DNA from: Peptidiphaga gingivicola
GTDB lineage: Bacteria > Actinomycetota > Actinomycetes > Actinomycetales > Actinomycetaceae
Assembly: GCF_001652275.1 (NCBI RefSeq)
Contig: NZ_LVZK01000001.1
Location: forward strand, 1,302,001 to 1,366,000
Direction: 5' to 3'
DNA: 64,000 nt
Shown here in pieces: positions 24,761-33,875 of the stretch; positions within the stretch are counted from its first letter, which is position 1, and every line of letters starts with the position of its first letter. The translations under genes and the position numbers were made by a program. The notes under the pieces were generated by a model. It searched no databases. It was not told the DNA's origin and was given only the letters and a program-made list of their open reading frames with translations.

Positions 24761-25750
24761 TCACCCTCCCGCGAACGGCGGCAGCACCTCGACGACGGCG
24801 CCGTCGCGAAGAGGCGTGTCCGCTCCCGACTCGCGTTCGTCGACGAGAAACGAGGAAATGTCGGCAACTCGTGCGAAGTCGGGGAACTCGGCGGCAAGCT
24901 CGTCTATGAGCGCACGAAGGGTCGCGGGTGCCGAGGAGCGCGGGAACGTCATGCTGTCGGTCTGGACCGCCTCGGCGGCGCCTCCGTAGAAGCGCACGGT
25001 CAGCCGCCCGCTGCCCGCCGCCTGCCGGCCCTTCCCTTCGCACAGCGTCACCTTCGCGACGACCGGGTTGTCCGGGTCGGCGGCGAATTCGACGTCGACG
25101 TCCGCGCCGCAGGCGGCCTGGACGATCCGCTCGACGGCGCCGCGGCGCAATTCGAGGGCGAGCGGGTCCGGAAAGGCGGGGTCGGTGTACGGGCAGGCGT
25201 TGAGGATGAGGCACGACGGGGAAGTCGGATGCGAGGTTGCCGCAAAACCCATGTTCGTGAGAAAGCGGCGAATGCAGTCGGCGTGGCTCGCGACGGGGGA
25301 GTCTGAGCGACCGGAGGCTTTCGGGCCGTCTAGGAACGCGGCCGACTCTCTGTCGGACACGGCCTGCTCTCCCCACCTTGCGCCGATGTCGTAGGCCGCC
25401 TCGGTCGGATTGGAGGCGTTAGCGCGGAGCCAGGCGAGCATCGCCGAAACGCTTTGTTCAAGGAGCTGGCCGGCGAAGGCGGCGTTCGCGGGGGCGAGCG
25501 TGAGGTATCCGAGAGCCGGCCTGCCGCGCCCCGAAATCGGCAGCTGTTCGCGGGTGACCAACCCCGAATTGTAGAGGGCTTCGATGGTCTCGCGAACGGA
25601 TGAGGAGTGCAGGCCGCTTTCCTTGGCCAGCTGGGTGACGGTCACCGGGACGTTGTGGCGTGAGACGGCGGTCAGAAGCGAGTGCTGCGCAGGGGTCAAC
25701 CGGGCGATCGCGGACAGCAGATCGCCGAATCGATGGCGCTCGGCGCTCAC
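24761..25750 (-). CDS. Fusion of a helix-turn-helix regulator and MoaD (molybdopterin synthase small subunit)
   Basis: 329 residues, two parts. Residues 1-85 are a MarR/ArsR/SufR-like winged helix (TVTQLAKESGLHSSSVRETI, then EALYNSGLVTRE and a GRGRPALGY wing). Residues 85-240 are a helical middle with Cys at 159, 180, 186, 214 and 237. Its LILNACPYTDPA segment resembles the iron-sulfur or metal-binding end of SufR-type regulators. Residues 248-329 are a complete MoaD, a ubiquitin-like fold ending in PPFAGG, the diglycine that is thiocarboxylated by MoeB. The GTG start has AAAGGAG 5 bases upstream. moaE follows at once. A regulator that carries the sulfur-carrier tail could sense Moco synthesis; this is my inference. 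If cleaved, both halves could act alone. Confidence 0.88.
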   Translation of the reverse strand: MSAERHRFGDLLSAIARLTPAQHSLLTAVSRHNVPVTVTQLAKESGLHSSSVRETIEALYNSGLVTREQLPISGRGRPALGYLTLAPANAAFAGQLLEQSVSAMLAWLRANASNPTEAAYDIGARWGEQAVSDRESAAFLDGPKASGRSDSPVASHADCIRRFLTNMGFAATSHPTSPSCLILNACPYTDPAFPDPLALELRRGAVERIVQAACGADVDVEFAADPDNPVVAKVTLCEGKGRQAAGSGRLTVRFYGGAAEAVQTDSMTFPRSSAPATLRALIDELAAEFPDFARVADISSFLVDERESGADTPLRDGAVVEVLPPFAGG

Positions 25751-25790
25751 GGACACTCCTTTGCAGATTGCGTTTCGCCCTTTGACCGGC

Positions 25791-25796
25791 ATTCTA
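25791..25796 (-). promoter_or_regulatory. Possible -10 box for the HTH-moaD operon
   Basis: TAGAAT on the minus strand, 40 bases before the GTG start, which would give a leader of about 34 bases including the AAAGGAG site. No good -35 box is seen. The narI stop is less than 100 bases upstream, so read-through from nar is also possible. Confidence 0.4.
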
Positions 25797-25879
25797 CGCG
25801 CGCCGTCGCCGGCCGGCCGCGTGCTCGCAGCCAAGCCGGCCGCGCCTCGGGCTTCGCCGGCTCGGGCCTGCGTGCGAAT

Positions 25880-26599
25880 TCACCAACCGCGCGGCCGGGA
25901 GACGGGCTTGGCGCGGTCGCGCGAACGATAAACCACCTGGGGCCGGGTCAGGTACCCGACGGGCGCGGACACCACGTGGACCAGCCGCGTGAAAGGCCAG
26001 ACGCAAAAGAGCAGAAGGCCCGCCACGACGTGGAGCTTGAAAGCCATGGGGACGTCAAGCATGAGCTCGGGCTTCGGGCTGAACGTGAAGATCGAGCGGA
26101 ACCACGGGCTGATCGTCTCGCGGTAGTCGTATCCCTCGTGCCCGCCGAAGATCTGCGAGCTGACCGTGGCGACCGTCCCCAAAACGATGGGAATCGTCAG
26201 AAGGACGTAGGTGACGATGTCGTTGCGGGTCGTGGCCAGCCGAACCGATTTGACGACGAAACGCCGGTAGATCAGGCCCGCCAGCCCCACGATCGTCATG
26301 AGGGCCGCGACGGAGCCGAGGACGGTGGCGCCGAGGTGGTACATGTGCTGGGAGACGCCGAAAGCCTCGGTCCACGAGGCAGGCACGGCCAGGCCGACGA
26401 TGTGGCCTGCGGCCACGCACAGGACGCCGATGTGGAAAAGGGGGGAGGACCATCGCAAGATGGCCTTCTCGTTCCATTCCGAAGAGCGGCTAGTCCACCC
26501 GTACTGGTCGCTGCGGTAGCGCCAGACGAGGCCCGCCACAAGCAAGACGAACGACACGTATGGAAGCGCGACCCATAGAAGGGCGTCGAGAACAGTCAT
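25880..26599 (-). CDS. narI: Respiratory nitrate reductase, gamma subunit (cytochrome b)
   Basis: 239 residues, five membrane helices. NarI oxidises menaquinol at the membrane and passes electrons through two b hemes to NarH. Candidate heme ligands are the His in SSPLFHIGVLCVAAGHIVG and in FKLHVVAGLLLF plus FTRLVHVVS. It begins MTVLDALLWVALPYVS; the ATG overlaps the narJ stop (ATGA). Last gene of the nar set; the HTH-moaD gene begins about 130 bases further on in the same direction. Confidence 0.95.
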   Translation of the reverse strand: MTVLDALLWVALPYVSFVLLVAGLVWRYRSDQYGWTSRSSEWNEKAILRWSSPLFHIGVLCVAAGHIVGLAVPASWTEAFGVSQHMYHLGATVLGSVAALMTIVGLAGLIYRRFVVKSVRLATTRNDIVTYVLLTIPIVLGTVATVSSQIFGGHEGYDYRETISPWFRSIFTFSPKPELMLDVPMAFKLHVVAGLLLFCVWPFTRLVHVVSAPVGYLTRPQVVYRSRDRAKPVSRPRGW

Positions 26600-27282
26600 G
26601 GTTGCCGCCTTTCCTGCGACGTCGGGAAAGGGGTGGCGGTCAGATCGCCTATGCCCACGAGTTCGGTGGGCGGCCCCTGGCTGATGAGCTTTCGATAGCC
26701 TTCGATCGCTTCCGGGCTGGGCTCCGGAAGCGTAAGGACGAGTGCGTTGAGCAGATGCGCGTAGGGGGAGCGGGCGCTGCGCAGAGCCGTGCGAAGCACC
26801 TCGATTCCTTCTTGGTTTGCCCCCAGCAGGTCCTCGCCGACGCCGGATTCGTCGAGGGCGCAGAACTCCAAAACCACGGGAAGGTGGTCGGGAAGCTCCT
26901 TGCGGACGGGCACGAAGCCCGCGCGGGCCATAATCTCCTTGAAAGCGAGGATCGCTTGGCCGCGCCCTCGTGTGTCGCCCTGCGAATAGTAGGTCAGGGA
27001 GAGCGCGCAGCGTCTGCGCTGATCGAAGGTCTCGACGTAGAGGACTTGAAGGTCCCGCAGCCCCGTCTGCAAGGCCTGCGTGCAGAAGGCCTCCAGCTCT
27101 TCGGCCACCTCGTCCGGCAGAGCGTGCAGCTCGGCCCTGACCGCGGCGATCTCGCTTTCGAGGGCTTCGTCGGGGTAGTCGAGCAGCAGCGAGCACGCCA
27201 TGCGTATGATCCGGGCCTGACCGGCGTCGACCCGTATGCGGCGTTTGCTCGGAATCCTTGGGATTCCCACGAATGTGCTCAT
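26596..27282 (-). CDS. narJ: Nitrate reductase assembly chaperone NarJ
   Basis: 228 residues. NarJ binds apo-NarG, helps insert the molybdenum cofactor and prevents early membrane docking. Landmarks are RIIRMACSLLLDYPDEALE near the N-terminus, YVETFDQRRRCALSLTYYSQGDTRGRG in the middle (split here: YVETFDQRRRC and SLTYYSQGDTRGRG) and DHLPVVLEFCAL. The start overlaps the narH stop by 4 bases and its stop overlaps narI. Confidence 0.94.
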   Translation of the reverse strand: MSTFVGIPRIPSKRRIRVDAGQARIIRMACSLLLDYPDEALESEIAAVRAELHALPDEVAEELEAFCTQALQTGLRDLQVLYVETFDQRRRCALSLTYYSQGDTRGRGQAILAFKEIMARAGFVPVRKELPDHLPVVLEFCALDESGVGEDLLGANQEGIEVLRTALRSARSPYAHLLNALVLTLPEPSPEAIEGYRKLISQGPPTELVGIGDLTATPFPTSQERRQP

Positions 27283-28814
27283 CGGAGAACCTCGAGGGGG
27301 AGCATTCGCCGCCCGTCCGAACGGGTGGGGTTCATGCCCGGGCCGACCCCGTGGAACGCTTCGACGTCGTAGGAGACCGGGCAGCCTTCGAGCTCCGAAA
27401 TCCCGCGGGGAAGCTCAGGGCTGGCCGTGGGTATGACGTACCTTTCGTCGTACTTGGCGATGGCCAGAAGCCTGTACATCTTTTGGATGGTCGCCCCGTC
27501 CATTCCCACCGAGGCGGCGATGCTCTCGTTGCCTTCGCGGCCCATGAACACGTCGCGCATGTAGGAGCGCATGGCCGCCAGGCGCCTGAGCGAGAGCTCG
27601 ACGGGGGCGGTGTCGCCCGCGGTGAAGAGCCCGGCCAGATACTCCATGGGAATGCGCATTTGCGAGATCGCCGACAGCAGCACCCTGTGGTCTTCGCCGT
27701 CGTTGCCCGAGGCCGTGACGGCGTCGACGACGGGGCTGAGCGGCGGAACGTACCAGACCATCGGAAGCGTGCGGAACTCCGGATGGAGGGGAAGCGCCAC
27801 GCCGTAGGTGGAAATGAGGTCCCAGACGGGCGATTCCTGGGCGGCGGTGATCCACGAATGCGGCACGCCGTTCATGTGCGCCTGCGCGACCACCTCGGGA
27901 TCGCGGGGGTCGAGCAGGATCTCCTTCTGCGCCGGGAAAAGGTTGCGTTCGTCTTTCTGCGCGGCGGCCCACGTCACGCGATCGGCGTCGTAGAGGACGA
28001 CGCCGAGGTAGCGCAGGCGGCCCACGCAGGTCTCCGAGCAGACCGTCGGCTGGCCCGCCTCCAGGCGCGGATAGCACAGCGTGCACTTTTCGGCTTTGCC
28101 GGAGTTGTGATTGAAGTAGACCTTCTTGTAGGGACAGGCCGAAACGCACATGCGCCACCCGCGGCAGGCGTCTTGGTCGACCAGGACGATGCCGTCCTCT
28201 GTCCTCTTGTACATCGCGCCCGAGGGGCAGGCCGAGACGCATGCCGGGTTAAGGCAGTGCTCGCAGATGCGCGGCAGGTAGAACATGAACGAGTCTTCGA
28301 TGTTCTTGGCGACCGAGAGGTTCATCTGTTTGAGCGTCGGATCCGAGTCCAGCGTTTCCATGGAGCCGCCCAGATCGTCGTCCCAGTTCGGGCCCCACTC
28401 GACGGTGTCGATTTTCTCGCCCGTGATGCGCGATTTGGCGCGGGCCACGGGGATGTTCGCCGAACCGGCGGGGGCGGAGAGCAGCTTGTCGTACTCGTAC
28501 GTCCACGGCTCGTAGTAGTCGTCCATTCCGGGCAGCGTCGGATTCGAGAAGATCTTCGCAAGGCTGGCCATGCGCCCGCCTTGGCGCAGCTGGAGCCTGC
28601 CCGACTTCGTCCTGCGCCAGCCGCCCTTCCAAGTTTCCTGGTCTTGCCAGGTGCGCGGATAGCCGACGCCGGGCCGCGTCTCGACGTTGTTGAACCACAT
28701 GTACTCCGTGCCCTCGCGGTTCGTCCACGCCTGCTTGCAGGTGACCGAGCAGGTGTGGCACCCGATGCACTTGTCGAGGTTCATGACCATTGCGATCTGC
28801 GCCATGACCTTCAT
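27279..28814 (-). CDS. narH: Respiratory nitrate reductase, beta subunit
   Basis: 511 residues, standard length. Cytoplasmic-face electron carrier with three [4Fe-4S] and one [3Fe-4S] clusters. Cys sets are CIGCHTCSVTCKQAW, CEHCLNPACVSACPSGAMYK, CRGWRMCVSACPYKKVYF (with Trp in place of one Cys, as in NarH proteins) and CTLCYPRLEAGQPTVCSETC. The ATG at 28814 shares one base with the narG stop (TGATG). The frame upstream of 28814 is antisense noise within narG. Confidence 0.96.
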   Translation of the reverse strand: MKVMAQIAMVMNLDKCIGCHTCSVTCKQAWTNREGTEYMWFNNVETRPGVGYPRTWQDQETWKGGWRRTKSGRLQLRQGGRMASLAKIFSNPTLPGMDDYYEPWTYEYDKLLSAPAGSANIPVARAKSRITGEKIDTVEWGPNWDDDLGGSMETLDSDPTLKQMNLSVAKNIEDSFMFYLPRICEHCLNPACVSACPSGAMYKRTEDGIVLVDQDACRGWRMCVSACPYKKVYFNHNSGKAEKCTLCYPRLEAGQPTVCSETCVGRLRYLGVVLYDADRVTWAAAQKDERNLFPAQKEILLDPRDPEVVAQAHMNGVPHSWITAAQESPVWDLISTYGVALPLHPEFRTLPMVWYVPPLSPVVDAVTASGNDGEDHRVLLSAISQMRIPMEYLAGLFTAGDTAPVELSLRRLAAMRSYMRDVFMGREGNESIAASVGMDGATIQKMYRLLAIAKYDERYVIPTASPELPRGISELEGCPVSYDVEAFHGVGPGMNPTRSDGRRMLPLEVLR

Positions 28815-31800
28815 CAGAACTGCACCTCCTGGCTGCGGCGGCGGATCATTGTGACCTCGTCGCGCTGATTGCCCGTGGGCCCGTAATAATTGAACGCGAA
28901 GGAGAGCTGGGCGTACCCGCCGATGAGATGGGTCGGCTTGAGCAGGATTCGCGTCAGCGAATTGTGGGTTCCTCCTCGTCTGCCCGAGCGTTCGTTGAGC
29001 GGAGTGTTCATCGTCCGCTCCTGGGCGTGGTGCATGAACACGGTGCCCTCGGGCATGCGGTGGGAGACGACGGCCCTGGCCGAAACGATGCCGTTTCGGT
29101 TGTAAGCCTCGACCCATTCGTTGTCCTTGACGCCGATCTTCTCCGCGTCCTGGGGGCTCATCCAGATGGCTTGGCCTCCGCGCCCCAACGTCAACATGTG
29201 AGGATTGTCGAAATATTGGGAGTGGATCGCCCACTTGTTGTGGGGGGTGAGGTAGCGCACTGCGACTTCGGCCGTCCCCTCAGGCGAGATCCCCGTGGCG
29301 CCGATTTTGACGTCCCCGTACAAATGGTGGAGGTCCAAAGGAGGCCGGAAGATCGGCAGTGTCTCCCCGAGCTCTTGCATCCAATCGTGGTCGATGTAGA
29401 ACTGCGGGCGCCCGGTCAGTGTGTGCCAGGGCTTGTTCCGTTCGACGTTTTGGACGAAGGCGCTGTACCTGCGCCCGCCGTGCTCGGAGCCCGACCACTC
29501 GGGCGAGGTGATGACGCTTCGCGGCTGGATCCGGGTGTCGTCGAAGCTGATTCTGCGTTCCTCGTCGCCGAGAGCCAAGTCCGCCATCTCGGTTCCCGTT
29601 CGTGCCTCCAGGCGCTTGAATCCCTGGTAGGCCAGCCGTCCGTTGGTCGTGCCCGACAGGCGCAGGACCGCGTCGGCGGGATTGGCGAATTCGTCGGGGG
29701 TGTCGTGGCTGAGCGGAGCCGCCAGCGCGTCGATCTGCGTTCCCAGATGCCTGGAAGCCATCTCGGAGACGAGATAGGCGAGGGTCTGGAAGGTCTCGAA
29801 ATCGGTGCGGGCCTCCCACGGCGGGTCGACCGCCGCGTTGAACGAATGCATGAACGGGTGCATGTCCGTCGACGACAGGTCGTGCTTTTCGTACCAGGTC
29901 GCGGCGGGAAGGACGACGTCGGAGTGCAATGTGGTCGACGTGTTGCGGAAGTCGGCCGTCCACATGAGGTCGAGTTTGCCGTTGACGGGCTCCCTCCACG
30001 TCATCGAGGCCGGGCGTCGATCTCCTTCGAGTTCCACGGCATTGACGTCGTTGTTGGCGCCGATGAGGTGGCGAAGGAAGAACTCAGTTCCCTTGGCGGA
30101 CGAACCCAGCAGGTTGGTGCGCCAATTGGCGAGGATGCGCGGCACGTTCTCGGCGGCGTCGGGGTCCTCCACGGCGAAGCGAAGCCTGCCTTCGCGCAGC
30201 TCGCGCGAAATGTATTCTCCGGGGGCCAGCCCGGCCTCTTTCGCTTCGCGTCCCAAAGCGAGCGGGGACTTGTTGAACGTCGGATAGCTCGGCATCCAGC
30301 CGCGCTGGGCGGACTCGACCAGGCAGTCGGCCGTGGTTTTGTCGTTGAGCGCGCCGGCGGCGGTGGGGCTCGCCATGAGCTTGACCTGCGCGCCGTCGTA
30401 ACGCCACTGGCTGGTGGAAATGTAGTACCACCCTGTGGCGATCATCTGCCGCGCGGGGCGCTGCCAGTCCAGGGCGAAGGCGTAGTTCGCCCAGCCGGTG
30501 ATGGGGCGGACCTTCTCCTGGCCGACGTAGTGCGCCCATCCGCCGCCGTTGACGCCCTGGGTTCCGCACATCGTCGTCAACGCGAGGAAGGTGCGGTAGA
30601 TCGCGTCGGAATGGAAGTAGTGATTCGTCCCCGCGCCCATGAGGATCATCGAGCGCCCGCCGGATTCGAGGGCGTTGGCGGCGAATTCCCGGCCGATCTT
30701 GATGGCTGCGCCGGCGGGCACGCCCGTGAGCTCCTCCTGCCAGGCAGGCGTGCCGGGGGCGGTCGAGTCGCCGTAGCCGGAAGGCCACTGGCCCGGCAGC
30801 CCCTCGCGCCCCACGCCGTACTGCGCGAGCAGAAGGTCGAAGACGGTCGTGACCAGGCGGCCGCCGACTCTGCGGGCGGGAACTCCGCGGTACACGACGC
30901 CGGCCCCGATCGAATCCTGGCCCTCTTCGGCCGGGAGGTCGAATCGCGGCAACGCGACGAGGGCGGGCTCCCAGGCGTCGGTGTCCATGACCGACATCAC
31001 GGGCTCGACGCCGTCGAGTTTCAGGTTCCAGTGCCCCGCGCCTTCTTCGCCGAAATGGTCGGCCAGCGTGCCGCCCGGATCCTTGAGCGCGCCGTCGGCC
31101 TCCATGACGAGCGGGCGGAAGTCGCTGTGCTCCGTGCGCTCGGCGGTTCCGGCGGGCGCAAGGTTCGCGGTGTAGAACTTGCCCGGAACATAGGTCTCCA
31201 TGTGCGAGGGGCTCGCGTCGATCGCGTTGTCGAGCTGGATGAGGAACGGGCTGTCGGAGTAGCGCTTCATGTAGTCGATGAAGTACTGTTCGCGCCGAGC
31301 CAGGAAGAACTCCTTGAGAATGACGTGCCCCATGGCGATGGCCAGCGCGGCGTCGGTTCCGGGGTGGACTCTCAGCCAGTCGTCGGCGAACTTCGTGTTG
31401 TCGGCGAAATCGGGGGAGACCACCACTACTTTTTGCCCGTGGTAGCGGGCCTCGGCCATGAAGTGGGCGTCGGGCGTGCGCGTGAGCGGAACGTTCGACC
31501 CCCACATGATGAGGTACTGCGAGTTGAACCAGTCGCCTGATTCGGGGACGTCCGTCTGGTCGCCGAACATCTGCGGGCTCGCCGGGGGAAGATCGGCGTA
31601 CCAGTCGTAGAAGGAGAGCATGGTTGCGCCGATGAGCTCGTGGAATCGCGAGCCCGCCCCGTAGGAGATCATCGACATCGCGGGGATGACCGAGAAGCCG
31701 GCGATGCGGTCCGGGCCGAATTCTTTGATCGTGTGGACGTACGAGGCTGCGACGATCTCCATCGCCTCTTCCCACGTCGTGCGCACCATTCCACCTGTTC

Positions 31801-32278
31801 CGCGGGCGGATTTGTAGGATTTGGCCTTGACGGCGTCGCCGACGACGTCGCCCCACGCCAAAACGGGGTCGCCCAGGCGGTCCTTGGCCTCGCGGTACAT
31901 GTCCAACAGCACCCCGCGGACGTAGGGATACTTGATGCGCGTGGGAGAGTACTCGTACCAGGAGAATGCGGCGCCGCGGGGGCACCCGCGCGGCTCGTAC
32001 TCGGGCATGTCGGGGCCGGTGGTCGGATAGTCGGTCTGCTGGGACTCCCACGTGACGATCCCGTCCTTGACGTAGATCTTCCACGAGCACGACCCCGTGC
32101 AGTTGACGCCGTGCGTCGAACGCACCACCTTGTCGTAGCTCCAACGCTGGCGGTAGAAGGAATCCGCCTGGCGTCCGCCCTCGAGGAAGAGCTGGCGGGC
32201 GTCGCCGCTCGCTTTGCCTCGCCTGAGCCACGAGCCCATCTTCAGGAGGGGGGAGCCAAGTGTCTCTTTGGATGTCAT
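28814..32278 (-). CDS. narG: Respiratory nitrate reductase, alpha subunit
   Basis: 1154 residues. The molybdenum subunit that reduces nitrate to nitrite with bis-MGD cofactor. The N-terminal [4Fe-4S] ligands are His-56, Cys-60, Cys-64 (HGVNCTGSCSW) and Cys-99 (RGCPRG). The segment FYDWYADLPPASPQ holds the expected Mo ligand, which I take to be Asp-229 by comparison with the E. coli enzyme. The cofactor-binding C-terminal region ends with NYYGPTGNQRDE. There is no Tat motif, as expected for a cytoplasmic-side NarG. It is roughly 80-90 residues shorter than the E. coli protein. A GGAGAT ribosome site precedes the ATG, 12 bases after narK. Confidence 0.96.
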   Translation of the reverse strand: MTSKETLGSPLLKMGSWLRRGKASGDARQLFLEGGRQADSFYRQRWSYDKVVRSTHGVNCTGSCSWKIYVKDGIVTWESQQTDYPTTGPDMPEYEPRGCPRGAAFSWYEYSPTRIKYPYVRGVLLDMYREAKDRLGDPVLAWGDVVGDAVKAKSYKSARGTGGMVRTTWEEAMEIVAASYVHTIKEFGPDRIAGFSVIPAMSMISYGAGSRFHELIGATMLSFYDWYADLPPASPQMFGDQTDVPESGDWFNSQYLIMWGSNVPLTRTPDAHFMAEARYHGQKVVVVSPDFADNTKFADDWLRVHPGTDAALAIAMGHVILKEFFLARREQYFIDYMKRYSDSPFLIQLDNAIDASPSHMETYVPGKFYTANLAPAGTAERTEHSDFRPLVMEADGALKDPGGTLADHFGEEGAGHWNLKLDGVEPVMSVMDTDAWEPALVALPRFDLPAEEGQDSIGAGVVYRGVPARRVGGRLVTTVFDLLLAQYGVGREGLPGQWPSGYGDSTAPGTPAWQEELTGVPAGAAIKIGREFAANALESGGRSMILMGAGTNHYFHSDAIYRTFLALTTMCGTQGVNGGGWAHYVGQEKVRPITGWANYAFALDWQRPARQMIATGWYYISTSQWRYDGAQVKLMASPTAAGALNDKTTADCLVESAQRGWMPSYPTFNKSPLALGREAKEAGLAPGEYISRELREGRLRFAVEDPDAAENVPRILANWRTNLLGSSAKGTEFFLRHLIGANNDVNAVELEGDRRPASMTWREPVNGKLDLMWTADFRNTSTTLHSDVVLPAATWYEKHDLSSTDMHPFMHSFNAAVDPPWEARTDFETFQTLAYLVSEMASRHLGTQIDALAAPLSHDTPDEFANPADAVLRLSGTTNGRLAYQGFKRLEARTGTEMADLALGDEERRISFDDTRIQPRSVITSPEWSGSEHGGRRYSAFVQNVERNKPWHTLTGRPQFYIDHDWMQELGETLPIFRPPLDLHHLYGDVKIGATGISPEGTAEVAVRYLTPHNKWAIHSQYFDNPHMLTLGRGGQAIWMSPQDAEKIGVKDNEWVEAYNRNGIVSARAVVSHRMPEGTVFMHHAQERTMNTPLNERSGRRGGTHNSLTRILLKPTHLIGGYAQLSFAFNYYGPTGNQRDEVTMIRRRSQEVQF

Positions 32279-32290
32279 GGAAATCTCCGA

Positions 32291-33598
32291 TCAGCCGGGG
32301 AAAGGCGCGCCCGGGCGGGCGTAGCGGATCCAGCAGAGTGCGGCGCATGCGACGCAGTACGCGGCGCACAGCCAGAACCACAGGCTTGCGGACATGGACG
32401 AGAGCGCGACGCCGACGATGAAGGGGCCGAGGCTGGCCACCGCCGCGGTGAAGCCGATCGCCCCGCCCGCCTGGCGTTTGGGCATAATCATCGGCATCTG
32501 CTTGAAGGTTCCAGCGTTGCCAATGCCGGAGAAGAAGAACATGAGGAGCATTGCCGTGAGGAAAATGGGGAATTGGCCGAGGTCCTTCGGTTCGAGGAAG
32601 AGCGCCGCCCAGCCGAGGGTGACGGCCATGCCCACCGCCGAGACGAAGGTCCAGATTGCGCCGCCGAACTTGTCGCACAGGGGGCCCCAGGCGAATCTCA
32701 CGAGGGATCCGATGAGGGGGCCGAGGAAGGCGTAGCTCGCGCCCGCGGGTAGGCCCTCCATGCAGGCGAAGGCGCTGTCCTTGCCGTAATGCTGGTTGAT
32801 GATGAGCGCGAACTGCGCGGCGAACCCGGAGAAGATCCCGAAAGTCATGACGTACATGGCGGTCATGACCCACGTGTTGGAGTTGGAGAAGATGTCGAGC
32901 TGCTGGCGGATGTTCGCCTTGACCGGAACGTCTTTGAGCAGCGTGAAGGCGAGGATCGCCGCCACGATCGTCCAGGGGACGAAGAAGATGGCCGCGTTGT
33001 GCACGTAGATGGAGCCGCTTGAACCCGACTGCGGGGCCACCCACGTCATCCCGAATAGGCTGAAGCCCATGAGCAGAGGGCCGACGAGCTGGATGACCGA
33101 CATTCCCAGATTGCCGATGCCTGCCTGGATGCCGAGGGCCGTTCCCTGCAGGCGCTTGGGGAAGAAATAGCCTGTGGAGGGCATGTACCCCGAGAACGAG
33201 CCGCCGCCGATTCCGCAGGCGAAAGCCAGGGCAAGAAGCACCCCGTAGCTCGTGTTCGGATTCTGCACCGCCATGAACCAGCCGAGCATCGGAATGGCGT
33301 AGAGCAGCGAGCTGTAGCCGACGAGCTTGCGTGTGCCCACCAGGGGCGGGAGGAACATGTATGCGAGGCGGATGAGCCCGCAGGAGAGCCCCGGCATCGA
33401 CGTCAGCCAGTAGAGCTGCCCCTTCGACAAATGGAAGCCGATGTCGTTGAGCTTCGGGGCGATGGCGCTGACGAGGAACCACACGCAAAACGCCATGATC
33501 ATCGAGTAGGTGGTGATCGCGAGGGTTCGCCAGGCGATCTTCGAGTCCCAGGACTGTGAATCCTCTGGATTCCAGTCTGTGAGAACGGCGGATTTCAT
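32291..33598 (-). CDS. narK: Nitrate/nitrite transporter NarK
   Basis: 435 residues, about 12 membrane helices of the major facilitator superfamily. It exchanges nitrate for nitrite and/or imports nitrate with protons for NarGHJI. Family signatures are the Gly-rich segments FACGIGGGSFSGYMPSTGYF (split around 130-150) and GIGNAGTFKQMPMI, together with the conserved basic positions GLIRLAYMF and RFAWGPLCDKFGG. First gene of narKGHJI, with GAGGAG before the ATG. The upstream region shared with mobA should carry the control site for anaerobic or nitrate regulation; I could not pick one out. Confidence 0.95.
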   Translation of the reverse strand: MKSAVLTDWNPEDSQSWDSKIAWRTLAITTYSMIMAFCVWFLVSAIAPKLNDIGFHLSKGQLYWLTSMPGLSCGLIRLAYMFLPPLVGTRKLVGYSSLLYAIPMLGWFMAVQNPNTSYGVLLALAFACGIGGGSFSGYMPSTGYFFPKRLQGTALGIQAGIGNLGMSVIQLVGPLLMGFSLFGMTWVAPQSGSSGSIYVHNAAIFFVPWTIVAAILAFTLLKDVPVKANIRQQLDIFSNSNTWVMTAMYVMTFGIFSGFAAQFALIINQHYGKDSAFACMEGLPAGASYAFLGPLIGSLVRFAWGPLCDKFGGAIWTFVSAVGMAVTLGWAALFLEPKDLGQFPIFLTAMLLMFFFSGIGNAGTFKQMPMIMPKRQAGGAIGFTAAVASLGPFIVGVALSSMSASLWFWLCAAYCVACAALCWIRYARPGAPFPG

Positions 33599-33840
33599 AG
33601 TGCTCCTCGCGGTCGTCCGTCATGGAAGATTTTAAAGATGGGAAAATCCGATGAATATGGGTAAAGCGTACCAAGTCCGCTGACCCGAGGTGGCGGCGCG
33701 ACCTTCGAAGGGTCGGGCCCCTGCGTATCCGCTTCTCGGATGTTTCATTGAAAACTCACCGTTTTGCGGAGCTGCGACCCGCCGTCTCGAGCCTCGGATC
33801 GGAAATACGCGCGAAAAGTCTTACGTAAATCGAGGGTCGA

Positions 33841-33869
33841 TTGCCAAGCCGACGTCGAGAGGGCATGAT
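33841..33869 (+). promoter_or_regulatory. mobA promoter (leaderless)
   Basis: TTGCCA, a 17-base spacer, CATGAT, then exactly 6 bases to the mobA ATG. It is the best of the leaderless promoters in the window. The rest of the narK-mobA gap (33599-33840) shows no gene. Confidence 0.6.
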
Positions 33870-33875
33870 CGTCGC

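Noticed and set aside
28928-31540. An 870-codon + strand frame opposite narG.
   Set aside because: narG on the other strand is unmistakable; the antisense frame has no motif, no ribosome site and typical GC-artefact composition.
30084-33674. An 1196-codon minus-strand frame over narG and narK in another frame.
   Set aside because: Translation is low-complexity Arg/Pro/Ala/Gly; both overlapping genes are clear family members.
33599-33840. Search for an FNR-, NarL- or Moco-riboswitch-type element before narK.
   Set aside because: Some AT-rich half-sites are present but none is symmetrical or close enough to a consensus to report.
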